A stretch of DNA of 64,000 bases from CBDFKQ01 sp965248855 (GTDB lineage Bacteria; Bacteroidota; Bacteroidia; Cytophagales; 172606-1). Below, in pieces: positions 55,452 through 64,000 of this stretch (the first letter of the stretch is position 1; each line of letters starts with the position of its first letter). A model generated the notes under the pieces. The model searched no databases. It worked only from the letters and a program-made list of their open reading frames with translations, and was not told the origin of the DNA. The stretch lies in contig CBDFKQ010000014.1 of assembly GCA_965248855.1 (NCBI GenBank), positions 62,001 through 126,000 on the forward strand, read 5' to 3'. The position numbers and the translations under genes were made by a program.

Positions 55452-56204
55452 TTACTTAATTAAATCATAAAGGCCGGTAAATGGTTTTAAAAGATGGTAT
55501 AGGAGCATATTTATTGGCAATTGCACTATATATCCTAATACTATGACCATTAATGATTTAAATGTTTTCAAATATACGTCCCCATCAAATATTTGGATGT
55601 ATACCCATATATTATATATTAATGAAATAAAAAAATAGGCCGGCATGATGTAACTAAATTGTAAAGAAGGAAAAAAATAAATCAAGGGGATAAGTAAAAA
55701 CAGAAAGGCCATTTGCTGTGCAGCAATGTAGGTATTTATAACAAACATTTCGGCAAAATTATATTTTGGCCCTGACCAGAAAATCCTACATGCAAAAGCA
55801 AATATGGGGATAGCAATTAAATTGACAAGCTCGGGGTACTTCTCGGCAAATATAAAAAATGAAATGATAAACTTTCTGTTGAAATCTAATATCGTAAAGC
55901 TATGAGCTATGTTGCTATAAGAATTTTGATAAAAATGGTACCTGGAGTTGAAGATGACAATAAAAGTACCGGTGAACAAAAGATATTCAAAAGAGCCATA
56001 CAGAAATCTCCTGAAGCCCGCTATCACTTTTTTTATGGCAATTCCCGGTCTTAAGGTAAGTTCAATAAATGTAAAAACGATTGCTTTTCTAGAAATCAGG
56101 GTAATATTTTGCCAAACATCAACCATCATGGAACGATTGGTAAGCCTTTGATCCGTTCGTTCTTCCCTTAACCTATTTATTTTTTCAATTAAATCTTTAT
56201 TCAT
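55452..56204 (-). CDS. DUF3667-like membrane protein
   Basis: A 250-residue protein from the ATG at 56204 (MNKDLIEKINRLREE). After a polar N-terminus come about five hydrophobic segments. FTFIELTLRPGIAIKKVIAGFR and KYNFAEMFVINTYIAAQQ match the DUF3667 pattern common in Bacteroidota. Function unknown. It is first in a likely run with LysE and the Crp regulator. Confidence 0.7.
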   Translation of the reverse strand: MNKDLIEKINRLREERTDQRLTNRSMMVDVWQNITLISRKAIVFTFIELTLRPGIAIKKVIAGFRRFLYGSFEYLLFTGTFIVIFNSRYHFYQNSYSNIAHSFTILDFNRKFIISFFIFAEKYPELVNLIAIPIFAFACRIFWSGPKYNFAEMFVINTYIAAQQMAFLFLLIPLIYFFPSLQFSYIMPAYFFISLIYNIWVYIQIFDGDVYLKTFKSLMVIVLGYIVQLPINMLLYHLLKPFTGLYDLIK

Positions 56205-56684
56205 TAAGAACCAAGTAAAGATTAATTTCATAATAATAAAAATAATTAAGCAATAGTGCCAGTCGTGAAAAATTAATTGCAGCTATTCTATTTAAAAATT
56301 TAGAAAAACTTATAAATTCAAATAACCTACTTAAGTCATTGTTTTTTGAGTTATTTGATTTAAAAAAAATAATTCAAAATAATAATTGAAATATTGAAAA
56401 TGCTTTTTCTAATTCTCAATATCGAATTAGCAACAAAACTTTTTGAGTCCAACTAGCCACTTCAAACAATGTTTACTATAAGTGCCTCGTGATGTTGGAA
56501 TTAACTAACAGGCAGTTTTACACTTAATTTCCTTTCTTGTCAAAAGCCCAACTTCCACCTACCATTCAAAATAATTTAAAGAAAAATTGTCCATCAAATA
56601 GCGCTAATCATCCATTTTAAAGACGTGTATGTCGCAGCATCTTTGTATCGTCAATGATGACATAACAACTAAAAAAATCACAAA
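56205..56684. other. Intergenic region between divergent genes
   Basis: About 480 AT-rich nucleotides. A weak TGCCT/AGGCA hairpin lies at 56483-56514. No gene or clear promoter consensus is seen. Confidence 0.4.
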
Positions 56685-57218
56685 ATGACAAATTTTGAAG
56701 TTCCAGGTAGACAAGAAGTCTCTTCAAATAACCAGGAGAATTTTGATGCTCTTAAAAAAGGCCTAGGTATGGTACCAAACCTCTACGCAGTTATGGCCTT
56801 ATCAGAAAATGCCTTAAGCAGCTACCTTGCTTTCCAGGGTGCAAAAACTACTTTCTCCAATAAAGAAAAACAAGCAGTTAATTTGGTAGTAAGCCGGGTA
56901 AATGAATGTCTTTATTGCGAGGCTGCACATACTTTGTTGGGCACAATGAATGGCTTGACCGAGGAGCAGACAATTGAAATCAGAAAAGGAACTGCTCGTT
57001 TTAATGATAAATTAAATACTTTAGTTGTTCTTGCTAAAGAAATCACTCTAAAAAAAGGATTTGTATCAACTGGACCGCTTGAAGCATTCTTAGATGCAGG
57101 ATATACAAAAGGACAGGTTATAGAGTTAGTAATGCTAATTGCAGAAAAAACTGCTATGAACTATTTACACGGGATCACTAAAGTGGAAATTGATTTCCCA
57201 TTAGCCAAAGTGATTTAA
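56685..57218 (+). CDS. AhpD-like carboxymuconolactone decarboxylase family protein
   Basis: A 177-residue helical protein. VSRVNECLYCEAAHTLL carries the CxxC and following His of the AhpD-type alkylhydroperoxidase active site (about 73-82). KGLGMVPNLYAVMALSE at the N-terminus is also typical. It likely acts in peroxide or organic radical defence. A hairpin separates it from the DUF1348 gene. Confidence 0.88.
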   Translation: MTNFEVPGRQEVSSNNQENFDALKKGLGMVPNLYAVMALSENALSSYLAFQGAKTTFSNKEKQAVNLVVSRVNECLYCEAAHTLLGTMNGLTEEQTIEIRKGTARFNDKLNTLVVLAKEITLKKGFVSTGPLEAFLDAGYTKGQVIELVMLIAEKTAMNYLHGITKVEIDFPLAKVI

Positions 57219-57229
57219 TTTTTAAAACA

Positions 57230-57268
57230 AAATGAGAAGATGGCTTATTAAATTACATCTTCTCATTT
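57230..57268 (+). terminator. Hairpin between AhpD-like and DUF1348 genes
   Basis: A 13-bp perfect stem AAATGAGAAGATG (57230-57242) with CATCTTCTCATTT (57256-57268), 13-nt loop. The next gene starts 16 nt later, so it may attenuate rather than end transcription. Confidence 0.55.
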
Positions 57269-57284
57269 AATAAAAAACAATAAA

Positions 57285-57701
57285 ATGGAAATTAAAAGAT
57301 TGCCCGTTCCACCATTTACAATGGAAACTGCTTTGCAAAAAGTGCAGGCAGCAGAAGATGCCTGGAATACAAAAGATCCGGAGAAGGTTTGTATGGCCTA
57401 TACAATTGACACCGAATGGAGAAACCGGACTGAATTTATAAATGGCAGGGAGGAAGTAAAAGAATTTCTTAAACGTAAATGGGAAAAGGAACTTGACTAT
57501 AAACTTAAAAAAGAATTGTGGGGATTTCGTGAAAACAGAATGGCAGTGCGTTTCGAATATGAATGGCATGACCATACAGGGCAATGGTTTCGCAGCTATG
57601 GCAACGAGCTTTGGGAATTTGACGAAAATGGATATATGCAAAAGCGGTTTGCAAGCATAAATGATTTGCCTATTAATAATATTGACCGCATATTAAAATA
57701 A
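57285..57701 (+). CDS. DUF1348 / NTF2-like protein
   Basis: A 138-residue protein. AAEDAWNTKDPEKVCMAYT, DTEWRNRTEFINGREEV and NRMAVRFEYEWHDHTGQWFRSYGNELWEF match DUF1348 of the NTF2-like superfamily. It is probably a small cytoplasmic enzyme or binding protein. It ends 13 nt before an AraC regulator and is likely cotranscribed with it. Confidence 0.88.
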   Translation: MEIKRLPVPPFTMETALQKVQAAEDAWNTKDPEKVCMAYTIDTEWRNRTEFINGREEVKEFLKRKWEKELDYKLKKELWGFRENRMAVRFEYEWHDHTGQWFRSYGNELWEFDENGYMQKRFASINDLPINNIDRILK

Positions 57702-57714
57702 TACCTTCATAAAT

Positions 57715-58593
57715 ATGACATTGCAAACGGTTTTTACTTTGGTAAACCCTCAAAATGGAAATTTGGCATTCAAGCTATTTTCGTTTGAAGACGGCAGCTA
57801 TTTTGACCATATCCAACGCAACAATTATTATTCTCTCATCTGGCTTACACGTGGCAGTGGAAGAGTAAAAGCAGATTTTTCGGAGTATAGTTTTCAAGAA
57901 AATAGTTTGTTTGCTTTTTCACCTTTCCAACCATTTATGTTTTCAACAGATGAAGCATTAAATGGAATTGCTATACAATTTCATCCGGACTTTTTTTGTA
58001 TTCATAAACATCAGGCAGAAGTTGCCTGCAATGGTGTATTATTCAATAATATATACCAACAACCATTTATAACCCTTAACGAAAACTCAATATCAACCCT
58101 TAAAATGTTGATAGACCAAATCAAAACCGAAATGCAAAACCCTGCATTGGCCCAATACGAGTTATTGATTTCATACTTAAAAATATGTTTGATAACTGCC
58201 TCACGATTAAAAACCGAGCAAGAGCCAAAAGCGCTTGAAGCTGTATCAGGTCTTAAAGAACCCTTCTTACTTCAAAATTTAAAAGACGCCATCGAAAAAG
58301 ATTTTAAAACCAAGCATTCGGCAAGCGACTATGCACAGAGCCTAAATGTATCAACAAGTGCCTTGGCAAAAATTACCAAAGCACATTTTAATAAAACCCT
58401 AACCAATTTAATTACTGAAAGAATTATTATTGAAGCCAAACGGGAACTTTATCTTACCAACAAAGCCATTAAAGAAATTGCATTTGATTTAGGCTATCAG
58501 GACGAATATTATTTTAGTCGTTTCTTTAAAACAAATGCCGACTTATCCCCACAAATGTACCGTGATACTGTTGGTTTTGGACGAGGCGTTTAA
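57715..58593 (+). CDS. AraC family transcriptional regulator
   Basis: A 292-residue protein. The N-terminal cupin-like sensor (FSEYSFQENSLFAFSPFQPFMF) is followed by a C-terminal double HTH ending IKEIAFDLGYQDEYYFSRFFKTN. It resembles the regulator at 32841 in layout. It probably controls the AhpD/DUF1348 genes. It is the last intact gene of the accessory block. Confidence 0.88.
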   Translation: MTLQTVFTLVNPQNGNLAFKLFSFEDGSYFDHIQRNNYYSLIWLTRGSGRVKADFSEYSFQENSLFAFSPFQPFMFSTDEALNGIAIQFHPDFFCIHKHQAEVACNGVLFNNIYQQPFITLNENSISTLKMLIDQIKTEMQNPALAQYELLISYLKICLITASRLKTEQEPKALEAVSGLKEPFLLQNLKDAIEKDFKTKHSASDYAQSLNVSTSALAKITKAHFNKTLTNLITERIIIEAKRELYLTNKAIKEIAFDLGYQDEYYFSRFFKTNADLSPQMYRDTVGFGRGV

Positions 58594-59291
58594 CAGGCAT
58601 TTACCATTCAATTTTTGAAGCACTCTAAAAGAAATCGAACTTCCAAAGCCATTACACTTGTTTCCAAAAACAGCATTTTCGATTTCTATGTTTGAGAAGA
58701 CAAAAAAGCTAAGCCATAGAAGGGATATGCTGGGCAAGTGGCTGAGGGAGTTCATTATATGGTAAAATAAAACGGACGTTTTTACCATACTCATTTTTTA
58801 AAAATGAGACTTTTAAAAGCCCCTCCTATTCTTTTTTAATTACTGCCAAGTTAACGAAACTGGTAAATGAAATCTGTGTAAAATGTCATCCGTTTTAATT
58901 AACACTATAGATGTGAAAAATCGAAAACGACATGATCCAATACCAAGACCAAATTTAGATTTTCAACTTTGCAGTTAATTTAAATATTCCTGATAGGAAT
59001 AATTATCTTCCGGCTTTTTCGTTAGAATTTTAATCATAAGATAAGTTTAAAACTTTTTTTTATAATTCATTTTCCGTACAATTACAAAAATATTAATATT
59101 AAATTACCGTTCTGATTTAATACTAATCTATTAAATGGTAACACTTTAATAAGTATATGTTCTTGTTAAAGTTACTATTTCTCTTATCCGTGTCTCTTTT
59201 AATTTTTTTATAGGCGCTGACCATGTTATTTTAAACAAAAATCCATAGTCAGGGCTCCATTTATTTTTTTTCTAATTTTAATTCAAGAGCC
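58594..59291. other. Intergenic region with two adjacent hairpins
   Basis: About 700 nt, no convincing gene. TATGGTAAAA (58758-58767) pairs with TTTTACCATA (58780-58789), and CTCATTTT/AAAATGAG forms another stem at 58790-58808. A third near-pair GCGCTGAC/GTCAGGGC lies close to the bactofilin start (about 59214-59256). Confidence 0.5.
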
Positions 59292-59720
59292 ATGTTTAAC
59301 AACAAAGAATCAAAAAAAGAACAAACAGAAGTCGCAGCCAGCGACACAACACACATCGCAAAAGGCACAGTTTTAACCGGAGATGTGGAAACGGGTGGCA
59401 ACATACGTATTGAAGGGAAAGTGGTAGGTAATGTAATCTGTAAATCAAAAGTTGTGTTAGGAGGCGGAACTTCAGTTATTGAAGGAAACATCCTTTCACA
59501 AAACGCCGAAATATACGGAGAGGTAAAGGGTAAAGTTGAAATATCGGAGTTGCTAACTTTGCGGGCAACTGCAGTTATTCAGGGAGATATTATTACAAAT
59601 AAGTTACTTGTTGAATCAGGTGCAGTTTTTAATGGTTCCTGTAAAATGGGAGTGACGGGTAAAGAAATTAAATTAAATGAAGGCCAAAATGGAAAAGCCA
59701 CAAAAGCCGTCTTCCAATAA
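59292..59720 (+). CDS. Bactofilin (polymer-forming cytoskeletal protein)
   Basis: A 142-residue protein. THIAKGTVLTGDVETGGNIRIEGKVVGNV followed by SVIEGNILSQNAEIYGEVKGKVEI is the right-handed beta-helix of bactofilins. The N-terminal 25 residues are charged and disordered. Bactofilins form membrane-associated filaments. The 3' end overlaps the atpZ start. Confidence 0.93.
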   Translation: MFNNKESKKEQTEVAASDTTHIAKGTVLTGDVETGGNIRIEGKVVGNVICKSKVVLGGGTSVIEGNILSQNAEIYGEVKGKVEISELLTLRATAVIQGDIITNKLLVESGAVFNGSCKMGVTGKEIKLNEGQNGKATKAVFQ

Positions 59721-59907
59721 TATTTTAAAATATTCCGGTTTAGGTTTTCAAATGTTTGCCATGATTGGAATAGCAACATGGTTAGGAATTACATTAGATA
59801 AAAAGCTGGGAATGATAAAATTCCCGGCTTTTACTCTGTCGCTTGTACTAATTGCAGTGATAGGATCTTTTATAAGTTTAATTAGAAGTGTGAAAAAAAA
59901 TGATTAA
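59677..59907 (+). CDS. atpZ: AtpZ/AtpI family membrane protein
   Basis: A 76-residue protein (72 if the second ATG at 59689 is used). After a Lys/Pro/Ser-rich start come two hydrophobic helices: GFQMFAMIGIATWLGITLDKKLG and FTLSLVLIAVIGSFISLIRSV, the AtpZ/AtpI hairpin. It may help Mg2+ uptake or ATP synthase assembly. It overlaps bactofilin by 32-44 nt in another frame. The expected ATP synthase genes do not follow; only a 41-codon frame and a convergent hydrolase do. Confidence 0.85.
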   Translation: MKAKMEKPQKPSSNNILKYSGLGFQMFAMIGIATWLGITLDKKLGMIKFPAFTLSLVLIAVIGSFISLIRSVKKND

Positions 59908-59957
59908 GGAAATAATTACCGTTAAACAAACAGAATTTAATAAAATTTTTAACCTTT

Positions 59958-61096
59958 TTAATCTAAATAACCCAACCATTCAAAAGGAGAGTATTTATCA
60001 CCGATACAGAAATCTAATAGTTTAGGAATATTAGTTTCCAAATTATCACTGTTACTCATCAAAATAAGAGCAATTCCTTTGTCGGGATAAGCCACAAAAT
60101 AATTTTGCCAGCCATCATCATGGCCGGTATGAAAAAAGGCTTTTCCAAATGGCGATTGAAACAAACCGATTCCCAAACCCCAACTTAATTGCATTGCATA
60201 GTATTTATCGGTAATGCTATCTCTCTTCGGTCCAAAACCGCGTTCAGATTTGATTGCTATTTGTTGGTTAAGCATTCCCTTAAACAAGTCTCTCTTTAAT
60301 CCTTTTTGTTTCATTAATGTGATTAGGAATTTGGAATAATCAGAAGCATTGGTGGTCATTGAACCTGCACCGCGCGGCTGCGTTCTTTTATTAAATTCAA
60401 TAGGATTTCCATTTTTATCATGACCGGAAGCAACATCATTCGCAAATTTATATTCCCATACATAACTGGTATTATTCATTTTTAAAGATTGAAAAGCATA
60501 TTTTTCGGCGATTTTATTCAAAGGCATATTCATAATTTCTTCCATTACAAAACCTAATAAATTCATTCCTTCATTTGAATAATAAAATTTTGTTCCCGGG
60601 TCTGCAAGTAAGAAAAGTTTATTATTATAGAGTGAACGGATGATGGGCAGACCTGAAGAATGGCTTAAAAGCATTCGTGAGGTTATCTTTTTAAAACGAA
60701 CCTCGTTAGAGAGTTCTTTCCATTTAGGATACTCGCCAATAGGTTGTTTTAAATATTTATAAATGGGGGTATCAAGTTTTATCCTGCCTTCCCGGGCCAT
60801 TTTTAGAAATAGATACGAGGTAACAGGCTTTGTAAGAGAGGCTGCATACATTTCTGTACTTGTATTCAGAGGTAGTTTAATTGTTTTGTTTTTATAGCCG
60901 AAAGTTTTATGATAAACAACTTTGTTTTTATAATTATTATAACGGATAAACCTGCAATGTTGGCACTGTCAATAATATTATTGATATGTTTGTCAATGCT
61001 TTCAAAAGATTGTTTATGACCTTGTAAAGTTATAACGCTTTGAGCATTTAAAAGTAAACTATAACCGACTGTAATTAATATAGCAACTATTTTCAT
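59958..61096 (-). pseudogene. Serine hydrolase (beta-lactamase/DD-peptidase-like) gene with one frameshift
   Basis: The 5' part (61096 to about 60920) encodes a signal peptide and IDKHINNIIDSANIAGLSVIII, the usual start of class C-like serine hydrolases. One frame over, the sequence continues KVVYHKTFGYKNKTIKLPL into SLTKPVTSYLFLKMA (SxxK nucleophile), YSNEGMNLLGF (YxN) and on to HTGHDDGW (HxG). One A missing from the A5 run near 60925-60930 would restore the frame. It could be recent decay or a homopolymer error. Confidence 0.8.
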
Positions 61097-61188
61097 GTTA
61101 ACAATTATTGGAAAAAATCAGTAATAAATGAAAGACTAATATTATTTTCGATAGAATTTAATTTTTATACTAATCTTTTTTTAATTAA

Positions 61189-62487
61189 CTAATTTATTAT
61201 TTCAGATTTCCCTCCAACCACTACCTCAAGCATACTATCCACCTGTAAATATTTTATAGCCAGCTTTTGCAATTCAGTAGCAGAAACATTTATAATACCG
61301 GCTAAGTATCTTTTAAAATAATCATAATCCAAGCCATCGAAATAAATCATTTTAAAATGATCGGCAATGGCAAAGGCTGAATTTAAGCCTCCTGCAAAAG
61401 AGCCCAACATATAATTTTTTACTTTTTCCAATTCCTCTTTCGGTATTATTTCCGATTGTAATTTTTTAATCTCTTTAATAATTTCATCAATTGTTTGTTG
61501 CGTGTGCTCACGCTTTACATCAGTTCCTATTGTTAAATAACCGGCTCGTCGCAATGAATAAGTACTTGATTGAATGCCATAAGTAAACCCTTTTTCTTCC
61601 CTAATGTTCATCATCAATCTGGAGCCAAAATACCCACCCAAAACTTCATTTAAAACTAAAAATGAAATATAATCCGGATGAGTGCGATTGAATAACATTT
61701 TTCCAAATCTTATAGACGATTGCATACTGCCCTCTTTTTCAAAAATAAAATCTTTTTGATGTGAAGGTTGAATTTTTATTTCAGAAACTGAATTTTGATT
61801 TTTTTCTACTTTATAACCTGAAAAAGTTTTTTTAATGTAATCTAAATCACTTTCTACAATTTCGCCGGAAAGGATAATATCAAAAGGTTTATTTAAAATA
61901 TTTTCGTTATAGAAACCGGTTATATTTTGTTGATGAGCAGCAAGGATATCTGCTTTTTGGATTGATTTGCCATAAGGATAATTTTTACCAAAAAGATTCT
62001 CTTTAAAATATTGTGAAGCCAGATAGCTTGTTTTTTCTGAATTTACTTCGAGGTTTTGAGCAGAAATTGTTTTCAGGTTTTCTAATTCATGTTCCGGGAA
62101 AATAGATTCAAATAAAATTTCCTGCACTAAAGGCAAAAGTTGCTTAATGTGTTTGGAAAGCGAATATATCGTAACCGTAATATTATCTGCACCATGAGAG
62201 AGTTCTAAAAATGATCCGTATCCATCAAAAAAATCGTTTATTTGAGCGACAGATTTATTTTTAGTCCCTTCATTAAGCATTTTTAAAGTAAAATAAGAAA
62301 GCATTCTTTCATTATCCTTTTCATACGAAAGCCCGGCTTTAAAAATAAATTCCATCCTTATCACCGGCTGTCCGGATACATGTATAGAATGTATTTTTAT
62401 ACCGTTTGAAAGATTTTCTGTTTTTGCTTCAATGATATCAACTTTATCAATTGTTTTAAATGGAGGTGCAATAGTTCTGTCTAGCAT
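61189..62487 (-). CDS. M16 peptidase family protein lacking the HxxEH zinc motif
   Basis: A 432-residue protein. VIRMEFIFKAGLSYEKDNERM at the N-terminus, the HPDYISFLVLNEVLGGYFGSRL block and REEKGFTYGIQSS in the second half identify the M16 (insulinase/processing-peptidase) fold. At the zinc-site position the sequence reads ERMLSYFTLKMLNEGT where active members have HxxEH, so this is the non-catalytic type of subunit. Such subunits normally pair with an active partner, often adjacent, but none is next to it. No signal peptide is seen. Confidence 0.88.
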   Translation of the reverse strand: MLDRTIAPPFKTIDKVDIIEAKTENLSNGIKIHSIHVSGQPVIRMEFIFKAGLSYEKDNERMLSYFTLKMLNEGTKNKSVAQINDFFDGYGSFLELSHGADNITVTIYSLSKHIKQLLPLVQEILFESIFPEHELENLKTISAQNLEVNSEKTSYLASQYFKENLFGKNYPYGKSIQKADILAAHQQNITGFYNENILNKPFDIILSGEIVESDLDYIKKTFSGYKVEKNQNSVSEIKIQPSHQKDFIFEKEGSMQSSIRFGKMLFNRTHPDYISFLVLNEVLGGYFGSRLMMNIREEKGFTYGIQSSTYSLRRAGYLTIGTDVKREHTQQTIDEIIKEIKKLQSEIIPKEELEKVKNYMLGSFAGGLNSAFAIADHFKMIYFDGLDYDYFKRYLAGIINVSATELQKLAIKYLQVDSMLEVVVGGKSEIIN

Positions 62488-62653
62488 AAAATAAATGGTG
62501 TGTTAACTTTTTTAAAATAAAAGTCTTTCATTCACACATTAAATTAAAAATTATATTTGTTCTGCAAATGTGCAAAATAGGTATGATATTAAAGACATTG
62601 TTGAATAAACAAATCTTGAATTTAAATTTTAATAAAATAATTAATTCTTTAGG

Positions 62654-63202
62654 ATGAAAATTTACACAAAAACAGGTGATAAGGGACAAACTTCGTTAAT
62701 AGGCGGTACTCGCGTACTAAAATCCGATCAAAGGATTGAAGCGTATGGTACTGTGGATGAATTAAATTCTTATATAGGTTTATTGAGAGATCAGCCTGTA
62801 AATATAAATAGAAAGGAAATTTTAATTGAAATTCAAGACAGATTGTTCACTATAGGGTCTTCACTGGCATCTGATCCCGAAAAATCAAAAGTTAAAATTC
62901 CGGATCTTTTTGAAACCGATATAGAATTATTGGAAAAAGAAATGGATAAAATGGATGAATCGTTACCTCCAATGAAATTTTTTGTTTTACCCGGTGGCCA
63001 TCAATCTGTATCATTTTGCCATGTTGCACGAACAGTTTGTAGGAGAGCCGAAAGGTTGGTGATAAGATTGAGTCAGGATGAATTTGTGGATGACCTTGTA
63101 ATAAAATATATCAACCGTTTATCCGATTTCATTTTTGTACTTGGCAGGTTAATGGCGCAAGAATTAAATGCCGAAGAAATACCATGGAAACCAAGGAAGT
63201 AA
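62654..63202 (+). CDS. Cob(I)yrinic acid a,c-diamide adenosyltransferase (PduO type)
   Basis: A 182-residue protein. KIYTKTGDKGQTSLIGG is the ATP-binding N-terminus, EAYGTVDELNSYIG follows, and RTVCRRAERLV plus YINRLSDFIFVLGRL contain the conserved Arg and Asn residues. It makes adenosylcobalamin from cob(I)alamin and ATP in the cytoplasm. TATATTTG at 62552-62559 is a likely -7 element, giving a leader of about 90 nt. Confidence 0.93.
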   Translation: MKIYTKTGDKGQTSLIGGTRVLKSDQRIEAYGTVDELNSYIGLLRDQPVNINRKEILIEIQDRLFTIGSSLASDPEKSKVKIPDLFETDIELLEKEMDKMDESLPPMKFFVLPGGHQSVSFCHVARTVCRRAERLVIRLSQDEFVDDLVIKYINRLSDFIFVLGRLMAQELNAEEIPWKPRK

Positions 63203-63333
63203 TTAGGGTATTTAAACTTAATAGCGAAATTTCACTGTCGAAAGCATCTTTAACTATAGTTCTATAGTTATCTTTTAGTGTAACGCCTACCTGATTGAGC
63301 GCTAAGCCGCCAGCTTAAATATCTCCGTTATTA

Positions 63334-63506
63334 TTAATTGGCAAAATCTTTTAGCTCAGGATACTGTTGGCTTAGCTTTTGCAATAAACTGAAGCAAGGT
63401 TTTCTAAATTATAACCCTCTGCTTGTTGAGAAGTAACATAACCTCTCACAAAAAATTTATCACTCCGGATTTCCGGCTTAATATGATTCTTTTTATAATC
63501 GACAAT
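63334..63506 (-). pseudogene. Small gene remnant
   Basis: On the minus strand a startless frame reads IVDYKKNHIKPEIRSDKF, FVRGYVTSQQAEGYNLENLA and, after a frameshift near 63383, LQKLSQQYPELKDFAN and a stop at 63334-63336. The mix of ordinary codons and a broken frame suggests a decayed or truncated gene. I recognise no family. It lies directly downstream of the ABC exporter gene. Confidence 0.4.
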
Positions 63507-63507
63507 T

Positions 63508-64000
63508 TTAAATCAACTCCTTATATTGCATTTTATGCAATTGGGCATAGAAACCCTTGTCATTTTTTAGTAACTCAAAATGCGTACCCATTTCTTTAAT
63601 TTCCCCATTATCCAACACAATAATTTTATCGGCTTTTTGAATAGTTGATAAACGATGTGCAATTACTATTGATGTTCGCCCTTTCATTAGCTTTAAGATA
63701 GCGTCCTGTATTAATTTTTCCGTTTCATTATCTACTGATGAAGTCGCCTCATCTAAAATCATAATTGCAGGATTGTATACCATGGCACGTACAAAAGAAA
63801 TCATTTGTCGTTGACCAACAGATAATGTTGCTCCTCTTTCCATCACATCATAATGATAATCCCCCGGTAATTTTTCAATGAACTTATCAGCACCTACTAA
63901 ACGTGCGGCAATTTTAACTTGCTCTTCTGTAATTTCAAGATTGCCTAAAGTAATATTTTGAATAATACTGCCTGAAAATAAAAAAACATCTTGAAGAACG
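63508..64000 (-). CDS. ABC exporter ATPase, C-terminal part (MsbA-like), runs off right edge
   Basis: The frame continues upstream of the ATG at 63846 to the window edge, so that ATG is internal. It reads VLQDVFLFSGSI (Q-loop) at the right edge, then LSVGQRQMISFVRAM (signature, with Val for the usual Gly), MILDEATSSVD (Walker B and D-loop) and IVIAHRLST (H-loop). This is the nucleotide-binding domain of a fused type IV ABC exporter, likely for lipid or drug export. The membrane domain is outside the window. Confidence 0.88.
   Translation of the reverse strand, partial: VLQDVFLFSGSIIQNITLGNLEITEEQVKIAARLVGADKFIEKLPGDYHYDVMERGATLSVGQRQMISFVRAMVYNPAIMILDEATSSVDNETEKLIQDAILKLMKGRTSIVIAHRLSTIQKADKIIVLDNGEIKEMGTHFELLKNDKGFYAQLHKMQYKELI

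Noticed and set aside
58543..58794. 83-codon minus-strand frame after the AraC gene
   Set aside because: It overlaps the AraC 3' end and hairpins, and its translation is low-complexity without recognisable features.
28200..59290. CRISPR array or phage/transposon genes in the accessory block
   Set aside because: No regularly spaced direct repeats, no cas, integrase, transposase or phage structural genes were seen.
59899..60024. 41-codon frame starting at the atpZ stop as a truncated ATP synthase gene
   Set aside because: The translation is not recognisable as any ATP synthase subunit and most of it overlaps the convergent hydrolase gene.

Overview
The window looks like Bacteroidota, most likely a Chitinophagaceae-type (Chitinophagia/Sphingobacteriia) genome. 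It is AT-rich, genes lack Shine-Dalgarno sequences, several promoters match the Bacteroidota -7 element TAnnTTTG, one protein ends in a type IX secretion sorting domain, and many families are typical of this phylum (DUF4175, DUF3667, DUF1800/DUF1501 pair, Bacteroidota lipoproteins). Assignment below phylum is inference.

Left core block (1-28,139). A long minus-strand run carries DUF4175, an RsbW-like anti-sigma kinase, ybeY, mnmG, a methyltransferase and an Ig-like lipoprotein. Two parS-type ParB sites lie at ybeY/mnmG, which suggests an origin-proximal position. Then come an oligopeptide-binding lipoprotein, exonuclease III, an ABC-F ATPase with a degenerate second Walker A, ccmB, a cold-shock protein, ornithine aminotransferase, DUF5522, DNA-3-methyladenine glycosylase I, a family 9 glycosyltransferase and pheT. 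A DUF1800/DUF1501/outer-membrane/lipoprotein cluster and tRNA-Lys(CTT) close the block.

Accessory block (about 28.2-58.6 kb). This is a mosaic of small genes: three AraC, three intact and one broken Crp/Fnr, one MarR regulator, three thioredoxin-fold peroxiredoxin-like proteins, several DoxX-type membrane proteins, SDR, GNAT, SMR, VOC, NTF2-like, YceI, YHS, LysE and AhpD-like proteins. Two features stand out. First, at least six genes are broken by frameshifts or in-frame stops. Second, a family of 138-200 bp structured elements (33757-33956, 36082-36277, 38206-38343, plus a possible remnant near 40451) sits just after the stop codon of successive gene sets. Their ends resemble integron attC core sites, so the layout is cassette-like, but no integrase is present in the window. 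No other mobile-element gene, CRISPR array or rRNA was seen.

Right core block (59.3-64.0 kb). Bactofilin overlaps atpZ, followed by a frameshifted serine hydrolase, an M16 homologue lacking its zinc motif, a cobalamin adenosyltransferase, a small gene remnant and the C-terminal end of an ABC exporter running off the right edge.
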